The position numbers were made by a program, and so were the translations under genes. Below, in pieces: positions 1 through 5,685 of a stretch of DNA of 5,687 bases. The notes beneath the pieces were generated by a model. That model was not told where the DNA came from, did no database searches, and saw only the letters and a program-made list of their open reading frames with translations. The first letter of the stretch is position 1; every line of letters begins with the position of its first letter. The stretch lies in assembly GCA_964398215.1 (NCBI GenBank), contig CAYNNP010000336.1, forward strand, positions 1-5,687, written 5' to 3'. Source of the stretch: CAYNNP01 sp964398215. Its GTDB lineage: Bacteria > Planctomycetota > Planctomycetia > Pirellulales > Pirellulaceae.

Positions 1-114
1 CTTAGACAAGGGCTTCACCAATACTAGCTGTGAAATTTGATGCGATCGCCGTAGGGATGCAAGGTTGGCCGCTCCGGTCGAGATTTATCGGTTAGCGTCT
101 TGCGCCTCAGTTGA

Positions 115-126
115 TGCGATATCGCA
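115..126. repeat. perfect 12-bp palindrome TGCGATATCGCA
   Basis: TGCGAT is followed directly by ATCGCA, a perfect 12-base palindrome. An overlapping inverted pair CTTGCG (99-104) / CGCAAG (123-128) could form an alternative stem. The decamer TTGATGCGAT that leads into it also occurs at 37-46, where it runs into CGC. This could be a binding site or part of degraded repeat DNA. The sequence alone does not tell which. Confidence 0.4.
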
Positions 127-162
127 AGGCCGACACAGCCTTAGACGCCGTAGACCATGGCG

Positions 163-315
163 TCAGTTTTGAAGTTGCGGTTTTACGTCAGGCAGATGCC
201 GGGCGACGGTCTTGCGATCGACACCGATCGATTCAGCAATTTTCCGCTGAGACAGTCCCTGCTTGCGTAAGTCTTTGATTTGATTGGACTTGTTCACGCT
301 CAAATGATTGGCCAC
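163..315 (-). pseudogene. IS21 IstA-like transposase N-terminal fragment (helix-turn-helix only)
   Basis: Reading the minus strand from GTG at 315-313 gives a 50-residue peptide that begins VANHLSV and contains NQIKDLRKQGLSQRKIAES followed by IGVDRKTVARHL. This is the classic pattern of a DNA-binding helix-turn-helix: a short helix, a 'QGLSQRKIA' turn, then a recognition helix ending in 'TVARHL'. From memory, IS21-family IstA proteins start this way (M-A-N-x-L, then a Sin/Hin-like HTH) but run to several hundred residues with a DDE integrase core. Here the frame stops at TGA (165-163) after PDVKPQLQN, and no catalytic core follows down to position 1. A GGAGG lies at 330-326, ten bases before this start. 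GTG at 321-319 or 297-295 are alternative starts, and the frame is open upstream to a stop at 405-403. I read it as a decayed or truncated insertion-sequence remnant. A small stand-alone HTH protein is the alternative. Confidence 0.55.
169..194 (+). repeat. 26-bp direct repeat, left copy
   Basis: This copy matches 5602-5627 at 23 of 26 bases in the same orientation. The differences are at the 4th, 6th and 12th positions, and the last 14 bases (TTTTACGTCAGGCA) are identical. It encodes, on the minus strand, the PDVKPQLQ tail of the transposase-like fragment. Confidence 0.75.
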
Positions 316-671
316 CGGCACATCGCCTCCGTTTCGCACTGCAAAACGAACGACAATAATCCGACCAATCCCCTCACAAGGTGGAGGACTTTCAAGCGCC
401 CATCACTGGACCCTTTTCAACGCCCCTCGACAGTAACCAAATTCACGCAACTCACTACTCGAAAAATCTGTGACGAAAAAGCAGATCTCAAGATTGCATT
501 GGCATTCAACAAGCATCAAGGGCCAGGGGAAAAGGTGTCCGGGCAGGGAAAAGATGTCCGGTGCGTACCTGACATCCTTTCTCTCTCGTGGCGGAAGCGG
601 TGTGCGACTTTCGGTGCACGCGAACCTGTGTTGGCCTAAACTGGGGCGGCCTGATTTCGCATCTCTCATCA
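316..671. other. intergenic stretch without an intact gene
   Basis: No open frame here looks like a protein on either strand. The frames that cross it overlap each other, have low-complexity or stop-interrupted relatives, and show no recognisable motif. It holds the possible ribosome-binding GGAGG of the transposase-like fragment (326-330, minus strand), the REP-like hairpin at 524-584, and the leader of the pectate lyase-like gene. I could not find a convincing -35/-10 pair for that gene. The best -10-like hexamer is TAAACT at 637-642, with no good -35 at the right distance. Confidence 0.5.
524..584. repeat. REP-like hairpin with a tandem copy of its left arm
   Basis: The right part is an inverted repeat. 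GAAAAGATGTC (548-558) pairs with GACATCCTTTC (571-581) with one mismatch. After one further mismatch, GGT (560-562) pairs with ACC (567-569) around a GCGT loop. The stem can be extended outward to 545/584 with one G-T pair. Just upstream, 524-542 repeats the left arm almost exactly (CAGGGGAAAAGGTGTCCGG against CAGGGAAAAGATGTCCGG at 544-561). Motifs of the GAAAAGGTGTC / GACACCTTTTC kind are, from memory, common in dispersed repeats near REP-associated (Y1/IS200-like) transposase genes, but no such gene is in this window. It could also act as an RNA structure in the leader of the downstream gene. Confidence 0.6.
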
Positions 672-2114
672 ATGGGTTCGCAAGCCGTGGTTGCATGTTG
701 CTCTCGAGTACAGTTTTCTTTATTCATCGTCGTTGCTTTCGTGGTTCCGTCATCTGCATTCGCGGACACCGGCGACGATGCGTTGAAAGCCGCAAAAAAG
801 GCGACGTCTTTTTTGTTCGAACAGGTCAGCACCGAGTCTGGTTATCTGTGGCGTTACTCGTCTGACTTGAGAAAGCGTGAGGGCGAAGGCGTCATCAAGA
901 CGGCGACCATTTGGGTGCAGCCGCCCGGAACGCCAACCGTTGGCGAAGCTTTCGTTCGTCTGTACGAATCGACCGGAGACGCGCAGTTTCTTGATGCTGC
1001 CAAAGCGGCTGGTGAAGCACTACGGCGCGGACAAATGCGATCGGGCGGTTGGCAAGCGTCGGTTGAGTTCGACCCGGATCGCAGACGCAAATGGGCGTAT
1101 CGTGTTGATCCTCCAAGCCGAAAGCAAAAGGACCAATCGAGCTTGGACGATGACAAGACGCAATCGGCGACTCGTTTTGTGATGCGACTGGATCGAGCAT
1201 GCCAATTCAAAGACGAGAAAGTACACGAAATGGCGCTGTACGCAATCAATGGACTGATCAACAACGGTCAATTCGCCAACGGAGGGTTTCCTCATGTATG
1301 GACCAATGAAAAGCAAGCGGACGCCAGTCAGCCACCACGACGAGCCAGCTATCCGGAGTCTTGGTCGAAAGAGTATCAGGGACACCAAGAGTATTGGAAT
1401 CGATACACGCTTAACGACAATCTGGCCTCTGATGTAATCGAGACACTGTTTCTAGCCGAAGAGGTTTACCAGGATCCGCGTTATCGACGTTCCGCATTGA
1501 AACTTGCCGATTCGCTATTGATGGCTCAAATGCCCGAGCCACAACCCGCTTGGGCGCAGCAGTACAGTGCGAAAATGCAACCGATTTGGGCACGCAAATT
1601 TGAGCCAGCTTCAATCACAGGAGGCGAGTCCCAGAGCGTGATTCGCACGCTGATGATGGTTTATCAACAAACCGGGGATCGCAAGTATCTGAATTCGTTG
1701 CCAGCGGCGCTTGACTATTTAGAGCGGTCGGAATTGCCCGATGGGAAACTCGCGAGGTTCTATGAACTGAAATCGAATCGTCCGCTGTATTTCACAAAGG
1801 ACTACAAGCTGACTTACGATGACAGCGACATGCCGACACATTACGGATTCAAAATCGGCAGCAAAGTGGATCGGCTCAGAAAAGAATACGAAAAGCTTCA
1901 TCGTCAAAAATGGTCGAAACCGCCGAGTGAAAAATCGTCGAAAAAGTCGAGCGAGAACGAGGTGCGAAAACTCATTGCATCGCAAGATTCACGCGGGGCT
2001 TGGATCAGCGATATGGGCATGCGTTACCATAATTACAAAGGCCCGGCAATTGACATGCGTCAAACAGCAAAAAACCTGACTACGCTGGCGAATTACTTGC
2101 GCGAGCGGAAATGA
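672..2114 (+). CDS. secreted pectate lyase-like protein, polysaccharide lyase family 10 (divergent)
   Basis: The product is 480 residues. Family PL10 enzymes (Pec_lyase domain) cleave polygalacturonate by calcium-dependent beta-elimination and fold as an alpha/alpha barrel. What shows it: a signal peptide at residues 1-31 (hydrophobic FSLFIVVAFVV, cleavage after SSAFA); then GGWQASV (about 126-131), DDDKTQSATRF (about 159-169), NGGFPHVW (about 203-210), TLNDN (about 246-250), PAWAQQY (about 292-298), WARKFEPASITGGES (about 306-320), and FYELKSNRPLYF (about 363-374). These correspond in order to conserved PL10 blocks as I remember them. A Lys/Ser-rich stretch at about 413-432 interrupts the domain before a final GAWISD and R-Q-T-x-x-N-L-T-T-L block that also resembles the PL10 end. 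ATG 672 was chosen because it places the signal peptide at the very N terminus. GTG 588 would add 28 residues of unlikely sequence. No clear Shine-Dalgarno precedes ATG 672. The catalytic Arg and Ca-binding Asp residues could not be assigned without an alignment, so activity on pectate is inferred. Confidence 0.8.
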   Translation: MGSQAVVACCSRVQFSLFIVVAFVVPSSAFADTGDDALKAAKKATSFLFEQVSTESGYLWRYSSDLRKREGEGVIKTATIWVQPPGTPTVGEAFVRLYESTGDAQFLDAAKAAGEALRRGQMRSGGWQASVEFDPDRRRKWAYRVDPPSRKQKDQSSLDDDKTQSATRFVMRLDRACQFKDEKVHEMALYAINGLINNGQFANGGFPHVWTNEKQADASQPPRRASYPESWSKEYQGHQEYWNRYTLNDNLASDVIETLFLAEEVYQDPRYRRSALKLADSLLMAQMPEPQPAWAQQYSAKMQPIWARKFEPASITGGESQSVIRTLMMVYQQTGDRKYLNSLPAALDYLERSELPDGKLARFYELKSNRPLYFTKDYKLTYDDSDMPTHYGFKIGSKVDRLRKEYEKLHRQKWSKPPSEKSSKKSSENEVRKLIASQDSRGAWISDMGMRYHNYKGPAIDMRQTAKNLTTLANYLRERK

Positions 2115-2290
2115 AACCTGGGGCGAATGTTTTGGTGGTGTTTGGTTGTAACGCGATACGTGCCGGAACAGCGCAAACGCCTCCATTGTGTCGCTGAGAT
2201 CACACTATCAACGACGTTTCTACCTGTGTCCGAAGTTCCGGCAATGGCAGCGTTTGCTCGGTCCGGCCTACCCAAGAGTGCAGCTTCAAA

Positions 2291-2324
2291 AAAAACGGCC
2301 CAAGATTTTTCTTGGGCCGTTTTT
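2291..2324. terminator. bidirectional intrinsic terminator between convergent genes
   Basis: AAAAACGGCCCAAGA (2291-2305) is perfectly complementary to TCTTGGGCCGTTTTT (2310-2324), giving a 15-bp stem with a TTTT loop. The stem is flanked by a run of A on the left (2288-2295) and a run of T on the right (2320-2324). Each strand therefore reads as a GC-rich hairpin followed by U residues. It lies 177 bases after the pectate lyase-like gene and 29 bases beyond the GAPDH stop, so it can end transcription from both sides. The 2115-2287 segment before it shows nothing else I can support. Confidence 0.88.
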
Positions 2325-2353
2325 AGATTTTAGATTCAGCTTCTGTTCGTGGC

Positions 2354-3382
2354 TTACAGCATGCCGCCTAGCTTTGCGACCAAGTCGGCTGTTCGGCAAC
2401 TGTAACCCCACTCGTTGTCATACCAGCTAACGACCTTTGCCATGTTGCCGGTTTCACCCAAGACTTGAGTGAAATCAGATGCAAAGATACTGCTGTGTGG
2501 ATCGTGCACGATGTCACTGCTAACCAGTGGGTCAGTTGTGTAACACAGAACGCCCTTCAAAGGTCCCTCAGCAGCCGCCTTCATCGCTGCATTGATATCA
2601 GCAGCAGTCGTGCTCTTGCCAAGGTTCACTGTCAAGTCAACAACGCTACCCGTTGGCACAGGAACTCGCATTGCGATACCGGTCAGCTTGCCTTGCAACT
2701 CTGGAATCACAAGTCCAACGGCTTTTGCAGCACCCGTTGTTGTTGGGATGATATTCTGAGCAGCACCACGGCAGCGATACAAATCCTTGTGCGGCTGATC
2801 TTGGACGTTCTGATCGTTCGTGTATGCGTGAACGGTCGTCATCAATCCAGACTCGATACCAAACGTATCGTTCAAAACCTTGGCGACAGGAGCCAAGCAG
2901 TTGGTGGTGCAACTTGCGTTGCTGATGCACATCTGGTCTGCGCTGAGCTTGTCATCATTGACACCCAGAACGCAAGTCAAATCGGCTCCGTCTTTGGCCG
3001 GTGCACTTAGGACAACCTTTTTACAACCGGCGGCCAAGTGAGTGTCGTAACCAGCTTTGTCGCCAGATGATCGCGATGTGAAGATACCCGTTGATTCAAT
3101 CACGATGTCAACGTTGTTGTCGCCCCAAGGCAATGCAGCTGGATTGCGTTCCGACAAAGCAAGAATCTTCTTGCCGTTGACGGTCAACGAGCCATCGTCA
3201 TACTCGACGGTTCCAGGATAGCGACCATGAATACTGTCGTACTTTAGCAAGGTCGCCAAAGTTTTGTTGTCCGTCAGGTCGTTGACTGCGACGACTTCAA
3301 ACTCGTCACTTCGCTCCATCAGGTTTCGAAAGGTCAAGCGTCCGATTCGACCAAATCCGTTAATTGCAACGCGAATAGCCAC
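2354..3382 (-). CDS. gap: type I glyceraldehyde-3-phosphate dehydrogenase
   Basis: The product is 342 residues, the normal length for the family. It is the cytosolic glycolytic enzyme converting glyceraldehyde-3-phosphate, phosphate and NAD+ to 1,3-bisphosphoglycerate. Visible landmarks: the nucleotide-binding loop INGFGRIGR (about 7-15); VNDLTD (about 33-38) at the end of the second strand, which suggests NAD rather than NADP use; the catalytic-cysteine block SNASCTTNCLAPV with Cys158; TTVHAYTNDQ with the catalytic His185; AAQNIIPTTTGAAKA; MRVPVPTGSVVDL; and SWYDNEWGYS near the C terminus (about 319-328). I chose GTG 3382 because TTAGGAG sits ten bases upstream and the protein then begins (M)AIRVAINGFGRIG as in most homologues. 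An ATG at 3415 would add 11 atypical residues that span that ribosome-binding site. It is transcribed alone, convergent with the lyase gene and divergent from the methyltransferase gene. Confidence 0.97.
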   Translation of the reverse strand: MAIRVAINGFGRIGRLTFRNLMERSDEFEVVAVNDLTDNKTLATLLKYDSIHGRYPGTVEYDDGSLTVNGKKILALSERNPAALPWGDNNVDIVIESTGIFTSRSSGDKAGYDTHLAAGCKKVVLSAPAKDGADLTCVLGVNDDKLSADQMCISNASCTTNCLAPVAKVLNDTFGIESGLMTTVHAYTNDQNVQDQPHKDLYRCRGAAQNIIPTTTGAAKAVGLVIPELQGKLTGIAMRVPVPTGSVVDLTVNLGKSTTAADINAAMKAAAEGPLKGVLCYTTDPLVSSDIVHDPHSSIFASDFTQVLGETGNMAKVVSWYDNEWGYSCRTADLVAKLGGML

Positions 3383-3568
3383 AGTTAGATTACTCCTAAT
3401 GAGAAGCAGCGTCACGGATGCGAATCGCTACCTTGAATTGTCTGAAAGATGCTGGGTGTCGCGCTGACACTGGCCAACTCGACGCGCGAGATTATCAAAC
3501 GAAAAACCGTTTTCAGCCAGCCCCCAATTTTTCATTGCCTGTTTCCTGATTCCCCCAAAAGTACGCAA
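3383..3568. promoter_or_regulatory. divergent intergenic region between GAPDH and methyltransferase genes
   Basis: These 186 bases must carry the start signals for GAPDH (leftward) and probably for the methyltransferase gene (rightward). The only promoter-like element I see is GATAAT on the minus strand (about 3492-3497), 5 of 6 to the -10 consensus, without a good -35 at 16-18 bases. No operator-like palindrome or riboswitch-like structure stands out. The specific sites remain unassigned. Confidence 0.4.
3393..3399 (-). promoter_or_regulatory. ribosome-binding site of the GAPDH gene
   Basis: On the minus strand TTAGGAG lies ten bases before the GTG start at 3382. It is the clearest Shine-Dalgarno sequence in the window, and it rules out the upstream ATG (3415), whose coding sequence would include it. 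Confidence 0.75.
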
Positions 3569-4366
3569 ATGGCACGATCATCACCGCCGGATTGGCGACG
3601 CCCTCCAGGAGTCGCCAGCGGAACTTGGCAATACGTCAACCAGCGGTCAATCGCCGACCATTACGACGACTTTGTGGCGGATACTCCCCTTTGTGGGCTA
3701 GACCACCAGATTTTGCAGCAAGAGTTTCCGCAACGAACAAACTCTAAAAAAGATTCTCGGATCGTCGCAGACTTGGGCTGCGGAACAGGGCGTGCAGCAA
3801 AATCGCTGATGGTTCGCGGTTACGATTACCTAGGAATCGACCTTAGCCAATCCATGCTTGAACAAACGCGAGACAAGCTTGAATCGATCGACGAAGCAGG
3901 CCAATTGGTCGGACTGATTCGGGCTAACCTAGTCCAATTAGAAGGGATAGCGGATGATTCATTTTCGGATGCGATTTGCCTCTTCAGCACACTGGGCATG
4001 ATCCAGTCTCGTCAGAACCGGCATCGCTTTTTAAAGCATGTTCGGCGTCTGGTTCCCAGCGGCGGCAAATTCGTTTTACATGTGCACAACCGCTGGTCGG
4101 CACTGCGCGAGAGCCGAGGGGTTCTAAAACTGACGGCCTCATGGTTCCGATCGATCCGAGATTCAAAGCACGAATTCGGCGATGCAACCTATTCCTACCG
4201 CGGCCTGGACCAGATGTTCATGCATCGTTTCTCCGCCCGCGAATTACGAAAAGACCTCGCCGCCAGCGGGTGGATGATTCAAAAGTTTCATCGCGTTTCA
4301 ATCGACGGTTCCCGGATTCTTGCCCGAGGAAAATTAGCTGGCGGGTTCGTCGTGGTCGCAGTTTAA
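3569..4366 (+). CDS. class I SAM-dependent methyltransferase, substrate unknown
   Basis: The product is 265 residues with a Rossmann-type methyltransferase core (Methyltransf_11/25-like). Motif I is VADLGCGTGRAAKSL (about 66-80), the SAM-binding glycine loop. YLGIDLSQSML (about 87-97) carries the acidic residue after strand 2 that contacts the ribose. DDSFSDAICLFSTLGMI (about 129-145) is the strand-4 region, followed by GGKFVLHVHN (about 165-174) for strand 5. An N-terminal block, WQYVNQRSIADHYDDFV (about 20-36), precedes the core, as in UbiE/BioC-like small-molecule methyltransferases. ATG 3569 was chosen because the frame upstream (to ATG 3449) lies in the GAPDH leader and is not protein-like. 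There is no clear Shine-Dalgarno before it. The substrate cannot be read from the sequence, and no neighbour points to one. Confidence 0.85.
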   Translation: MARSSPPDWRRPPGVASGTWQYVNQRSIADHYDDFVADTPLCGLDHQILQQEFPQRTNSKKDSRIVADLGCGTGRAAKSLMVRGYDYLGIDLSQSMLEQTRDKLESIDEAGQLVGLIRANLVQLEGIADDSFSDAICLFSTLGMIQSRQNRHRFLKHVRRLVPSGGKFVLHVHNRWSALRESRGVLKLTASWFRSIRDSKHEFGDATYSYRGLDQMFMHRFSARELRKDLAASGWMIQKFHRVSIDGSRILARGKLAGGFVVVAV

Positions 4367-4471
4367 AAGCAAAGAATCGTCGATTCCACGAAGTCTTGGG
4401 ACATCTGCACCTTCAGTTCGGTGATCAGTTAGACTGTAGTGACATGAGTCGTCGGAACCGTAGCAGCGCTG

Positions 4472-4477
4472 TATAAA
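4472..4477 (+). promoter_or_regulatory. possible -10 element upstream of the response regulator gene
   Basis: TATAAA lies 38 bases before the GTG start of the receiver gene, inside the 148-base gap after the methyltransferase gene, so this operon may have its own promoter. There is no good -35 at 16-18 bases; GTGACA (4439-4444) is too far away. Weak evidence. Confidence 0.25.
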
Positions 4478-4514
4478 ACGGACTGACGCAAAGGAAGCCT
4501 CTGAGGATCAAAAC

Positions 4515-4892
4515 GTGCCCGAAAGCGAATCCAAAAAAATCTTGATCGTTGATGATGACACCGAAATCACCGATTCGGTCTCGTATGCACTGGAAGGGGA
4601 AGGATTTCAGGTGGTCATCGCTCGTGATGGCAATCAAGGCTTGGCGTTGTTTGAGCGAGAAAGTCCGGATTTGATGATCTTGGACATGATGATGCCCAAA
4701 CGTAGCGGATTCCTGGTGCTAGAACGAATCCGCCGAAGCAACCGGGCGACGATTCCAATCATCATGATCACTGGCAACGAAGGCAGCCGACACAAAGCCT
4801 ATGCGGAGTTGTTGGGTGTGAATGAGTACATCAACAAACCATTCCCAATGGACCGATTGATTACTGCCGTAAATGAACAACTCTCAAAATGA
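4515..4892 (+). CDS. single-domain (CheY-like) response regulator
   Basis: The product is 125 residues, just one receiver domain with no output domain. Receiver proteins take a phosphate from a histidine kinase onto an aspartate and pass the signal by protein contact. All key residues are present: the acidic pocket Asp13/Asp14 (ILIVDDD), the phospho-acceptor Asp57 (LMILDMMMP), Thr86 (IIMITGN), and Lys108 in the cis-proline motif NKPF. The start is GTG 4515, with GAGG at 4503-4506 eight bases upstream. No ATG gives an intact first strand. The stop codon overlaps the start of the following DUF423 gene as ATGA, so the two are probably co-transcribed and translationally coupled. No histidine kinase gene is in the window, so its partner is unknown. 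It could serve chemotaxis, a phosphorelay or another circuit. Confidence 0.93.
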   Translation: MPESESKKILIVDDDTEITDSVSYALEGEGFQVVIARDGNQGLALFERESPDLMILDMMMPKRSGFLVLERIRRSNRATIPIIMITGNEGSRHKAYAELLGVNEYINKPFPMDRLITAVNEQLSK

Positions 4893-5356
4893 TTGACAGC
4901 TCACTTGCAAGATGGATTTTAGTTGCCGCCGCGATCATGGGCGCGACCGGAGTCATCCTCGGTTCCATCTCGGCGCATGGGCTGGTGAAAATTTTGGAAA
5001 GCAACGAGATGCCTTCTGAGTTGATCGAAAAACGCGTCGATCAATTCGAAGTCGGTGTTCGCTACCAGATGTATCACGCGATCGCTCTGCTGGCTCTCGC
5101 CGCGGTGCCAGTGGGCAACCCAAAATCAAGACGATTGACCGCCATACTTTTCTGTTTTGGAACCGTTCTGTTCTCAGGCAGTCTTTACGTGTTGGTTCTA
5201 ACCAACAATCCAAAATTCGGAGCGATCACCCCAATCGGTGGCCTGTGTTGGATCATTGCCTGGCTAAGTCTCTGTTGGGTAGCATTTCGCCGCAAGAAAC
5301 ATCGCATCGAAAGCGAATTTGAAATCACCGCAAACCCTCACTCCACCGGGCAGTAG
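4889..5356 (+). CDS. DUF423 family small membrane protein (YgdD/YwdK-like)
   Basis: The product is 155 residues with about four predicted membrane helices: about 9-32, 60-76, 83-105 and 112-133. Family landmarks are visible: GSISAHGL (about 25-32), a conserved segment with FEVGVRYQMYHAIALLAL (about 53-70), LFSGSLYVLVLT (about 94-105) and GAITPIGGLCWIIAW (about 111-125). The family (PF04241) is widespread in bacteria, and its biochemical role is not established. This member has a hydrophilic C-terminal tail of about 22 residues (RRKKHRIESEFEIT and beyond), so it is slightly longer than the roughly 120-130 residues I remember as usual. It begins at the ATG overlapping the stop of the receiver gene, with no Shine-Dalgarno of its own, which fits translational coupling. 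Confidence 0.9.
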   Translation: MIDSSLARWILVAAAIMGATGVILGSISAHGLVKILESNEMPSELIEKRVDQFEVGVRYQMYHAIALLALAAVPVGNPKSRRLTAILFCFGTVLFSGSLYVLVLTNNPKFGAITPIGGLCWIIAWLSLCWVAFRRKKHRIESEFEITANPHSTGQ

Positions 5357-5376
5357 CGAAGTCGTCAAGACTTTCG
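5357..5376 (+). terminator. weak hairpin directly after the DUF423 stop
   Basis: CGAAGTC (5357-5363) pairs with GACTTTCG (5369-5376) around GTCAA, with one bulged T. It begins at the base after the stop codon. There is only a short, interrupted T run after it, so it may be a weak terminator or a 3'-end stabilising stem. Confidence 0.3.
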
Positions 5377-5491
5377 ATTTATGTGCACGGCAAGTCATTG
5401 TTCTAAGTTTGGGATAGCAGCTTGCAATCCCCACCTCATAAAAACGATCACTGGCTTGTGTTCGTAATACCGCTTTCAGGCGAAATTTCCG

Positions 5492-5525
5492 GCTAAAGCC
5501 CACCAGCCATCTTTCGTGCTTTAGC
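5492..5525. repeat. inverted repeat GCTAAAGC / GCTTTAGC
   Basis: GCTAAAGC (5492-5499) and GCTTTAGC (5518-5525) are exact reverse complements separated by 18 bases. A G-T pair and a C-G pair extend the stem outward to 5490/5527. No T run follows, so a repeat-element hairpin is more likely than a terminator. Confidence 0.6.
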
Positions 5526-5546
5526 TGAGGACGAAGAAGAAGCTGT

Positions 5547-5559
5547 GTCGGCCTCCGAC
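5547..5559. repeat. short hairpin GTCGG-CCT-CCGAC
   Basis: A perfect five-base stem with a three-base loop sits 21 bases after the GCTAAAGC inverted repeat. Its left part belongs to a 13-base segment (5542-5554) that is present as its reverse complement at 127-139. Confidence 0.45.
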
Positions 5560-5601
5560 CTTTGCGTTTGCCAGCGAATGCGGTCCCGTGGCTCACGCCG
5601 C

Positions 5602-5627
5602 TTGGAATTGCGCTTTTACGTCAGGCA
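5602..5627 (+). repeat. 26-bp direct repeat, right copy
   Basis: 23 of 26 bases are identical to 169-194, in the same orientation. On the minus strand it reads MPDVKAQFQAA then a stop, close to LPDVKPQLQN-stop of the left copy. Similarity ends sharply on both sides. Confidence 0.75.
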
Positions 5628-5629
5628 TT

Positions 5630-5665
5630 GGTTTTGGTAACCCTGTCAGTTTGCGGGTTAAAACC
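5630..5665. repeat. imperfect hairpin at the right edge
   Basis: TAACCC (5638-5643) pairs with GGGTTA (5655-5660) around an 11-base loop. GGTTT (5630-5634) can pair with AAACC (5661-5665) beyond a three-base bulge. It overlaps the first unit of the direct repeat. Confidence 0.4.
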
Positions 5666-5685
5666 AGCCACTCGTTTGCGGGTTA
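5649..5685 (+). repeat. direct repeat GTTTGCGGGTTA, two units 25 bases apart
   Basis: GTTTGCGGGTTA is found at 5649-5660 and again at 5674-5685. The 13 bases between units (AAACCAGCCACTC) would make a 25-base period if the array continues past the window edge. Only two units are visible. Confidence 0.5.

Noticed and set aside
588..671. GTG 588 as start of the lyase, adding 28 residues
   Set aside because: The extra residues would precede an otherwise well-placed signal peptide, and the sequence lies directly after the REP-like hairpin with no ribosome-binding site.
403..696. Minus-strand 97-codon frame across the REP-like hairpin
   Set aside because: It is translated from the repeat and overlaps the start of the lyase gene; no motif, no ribosome-binding site.
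2465..3010. 181-codon open frame antisense to the GAPDH gene
   Set aside because: It lies wholly inside a well-supported gap gene, has no recognisable motif and a Cys/His-rich composition typical of an antisense shadow.
3449..3568. ATG 3449 as start of the methyltransferase, adding 40 residues
   Set aside because: The added segment lies in the divergent GAPDH leader, is not protein-like, and the family core and its usual N-terminal block are complete from ATG 3569.
3976..4476. 166-codon frame overlapping the methyltransferase gene
   Set aside because: It is a shadow in another frame of the methyltransferase gene, Arg/Pro-rich and without motifs.
5264..5596. Minus-strand 110-codon frame at the right end
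   Set aside because: It overlaps the end of the DUF423 gene antisense and runs through the inverted repeats; composition is Arg-rich and unlike a real protein.
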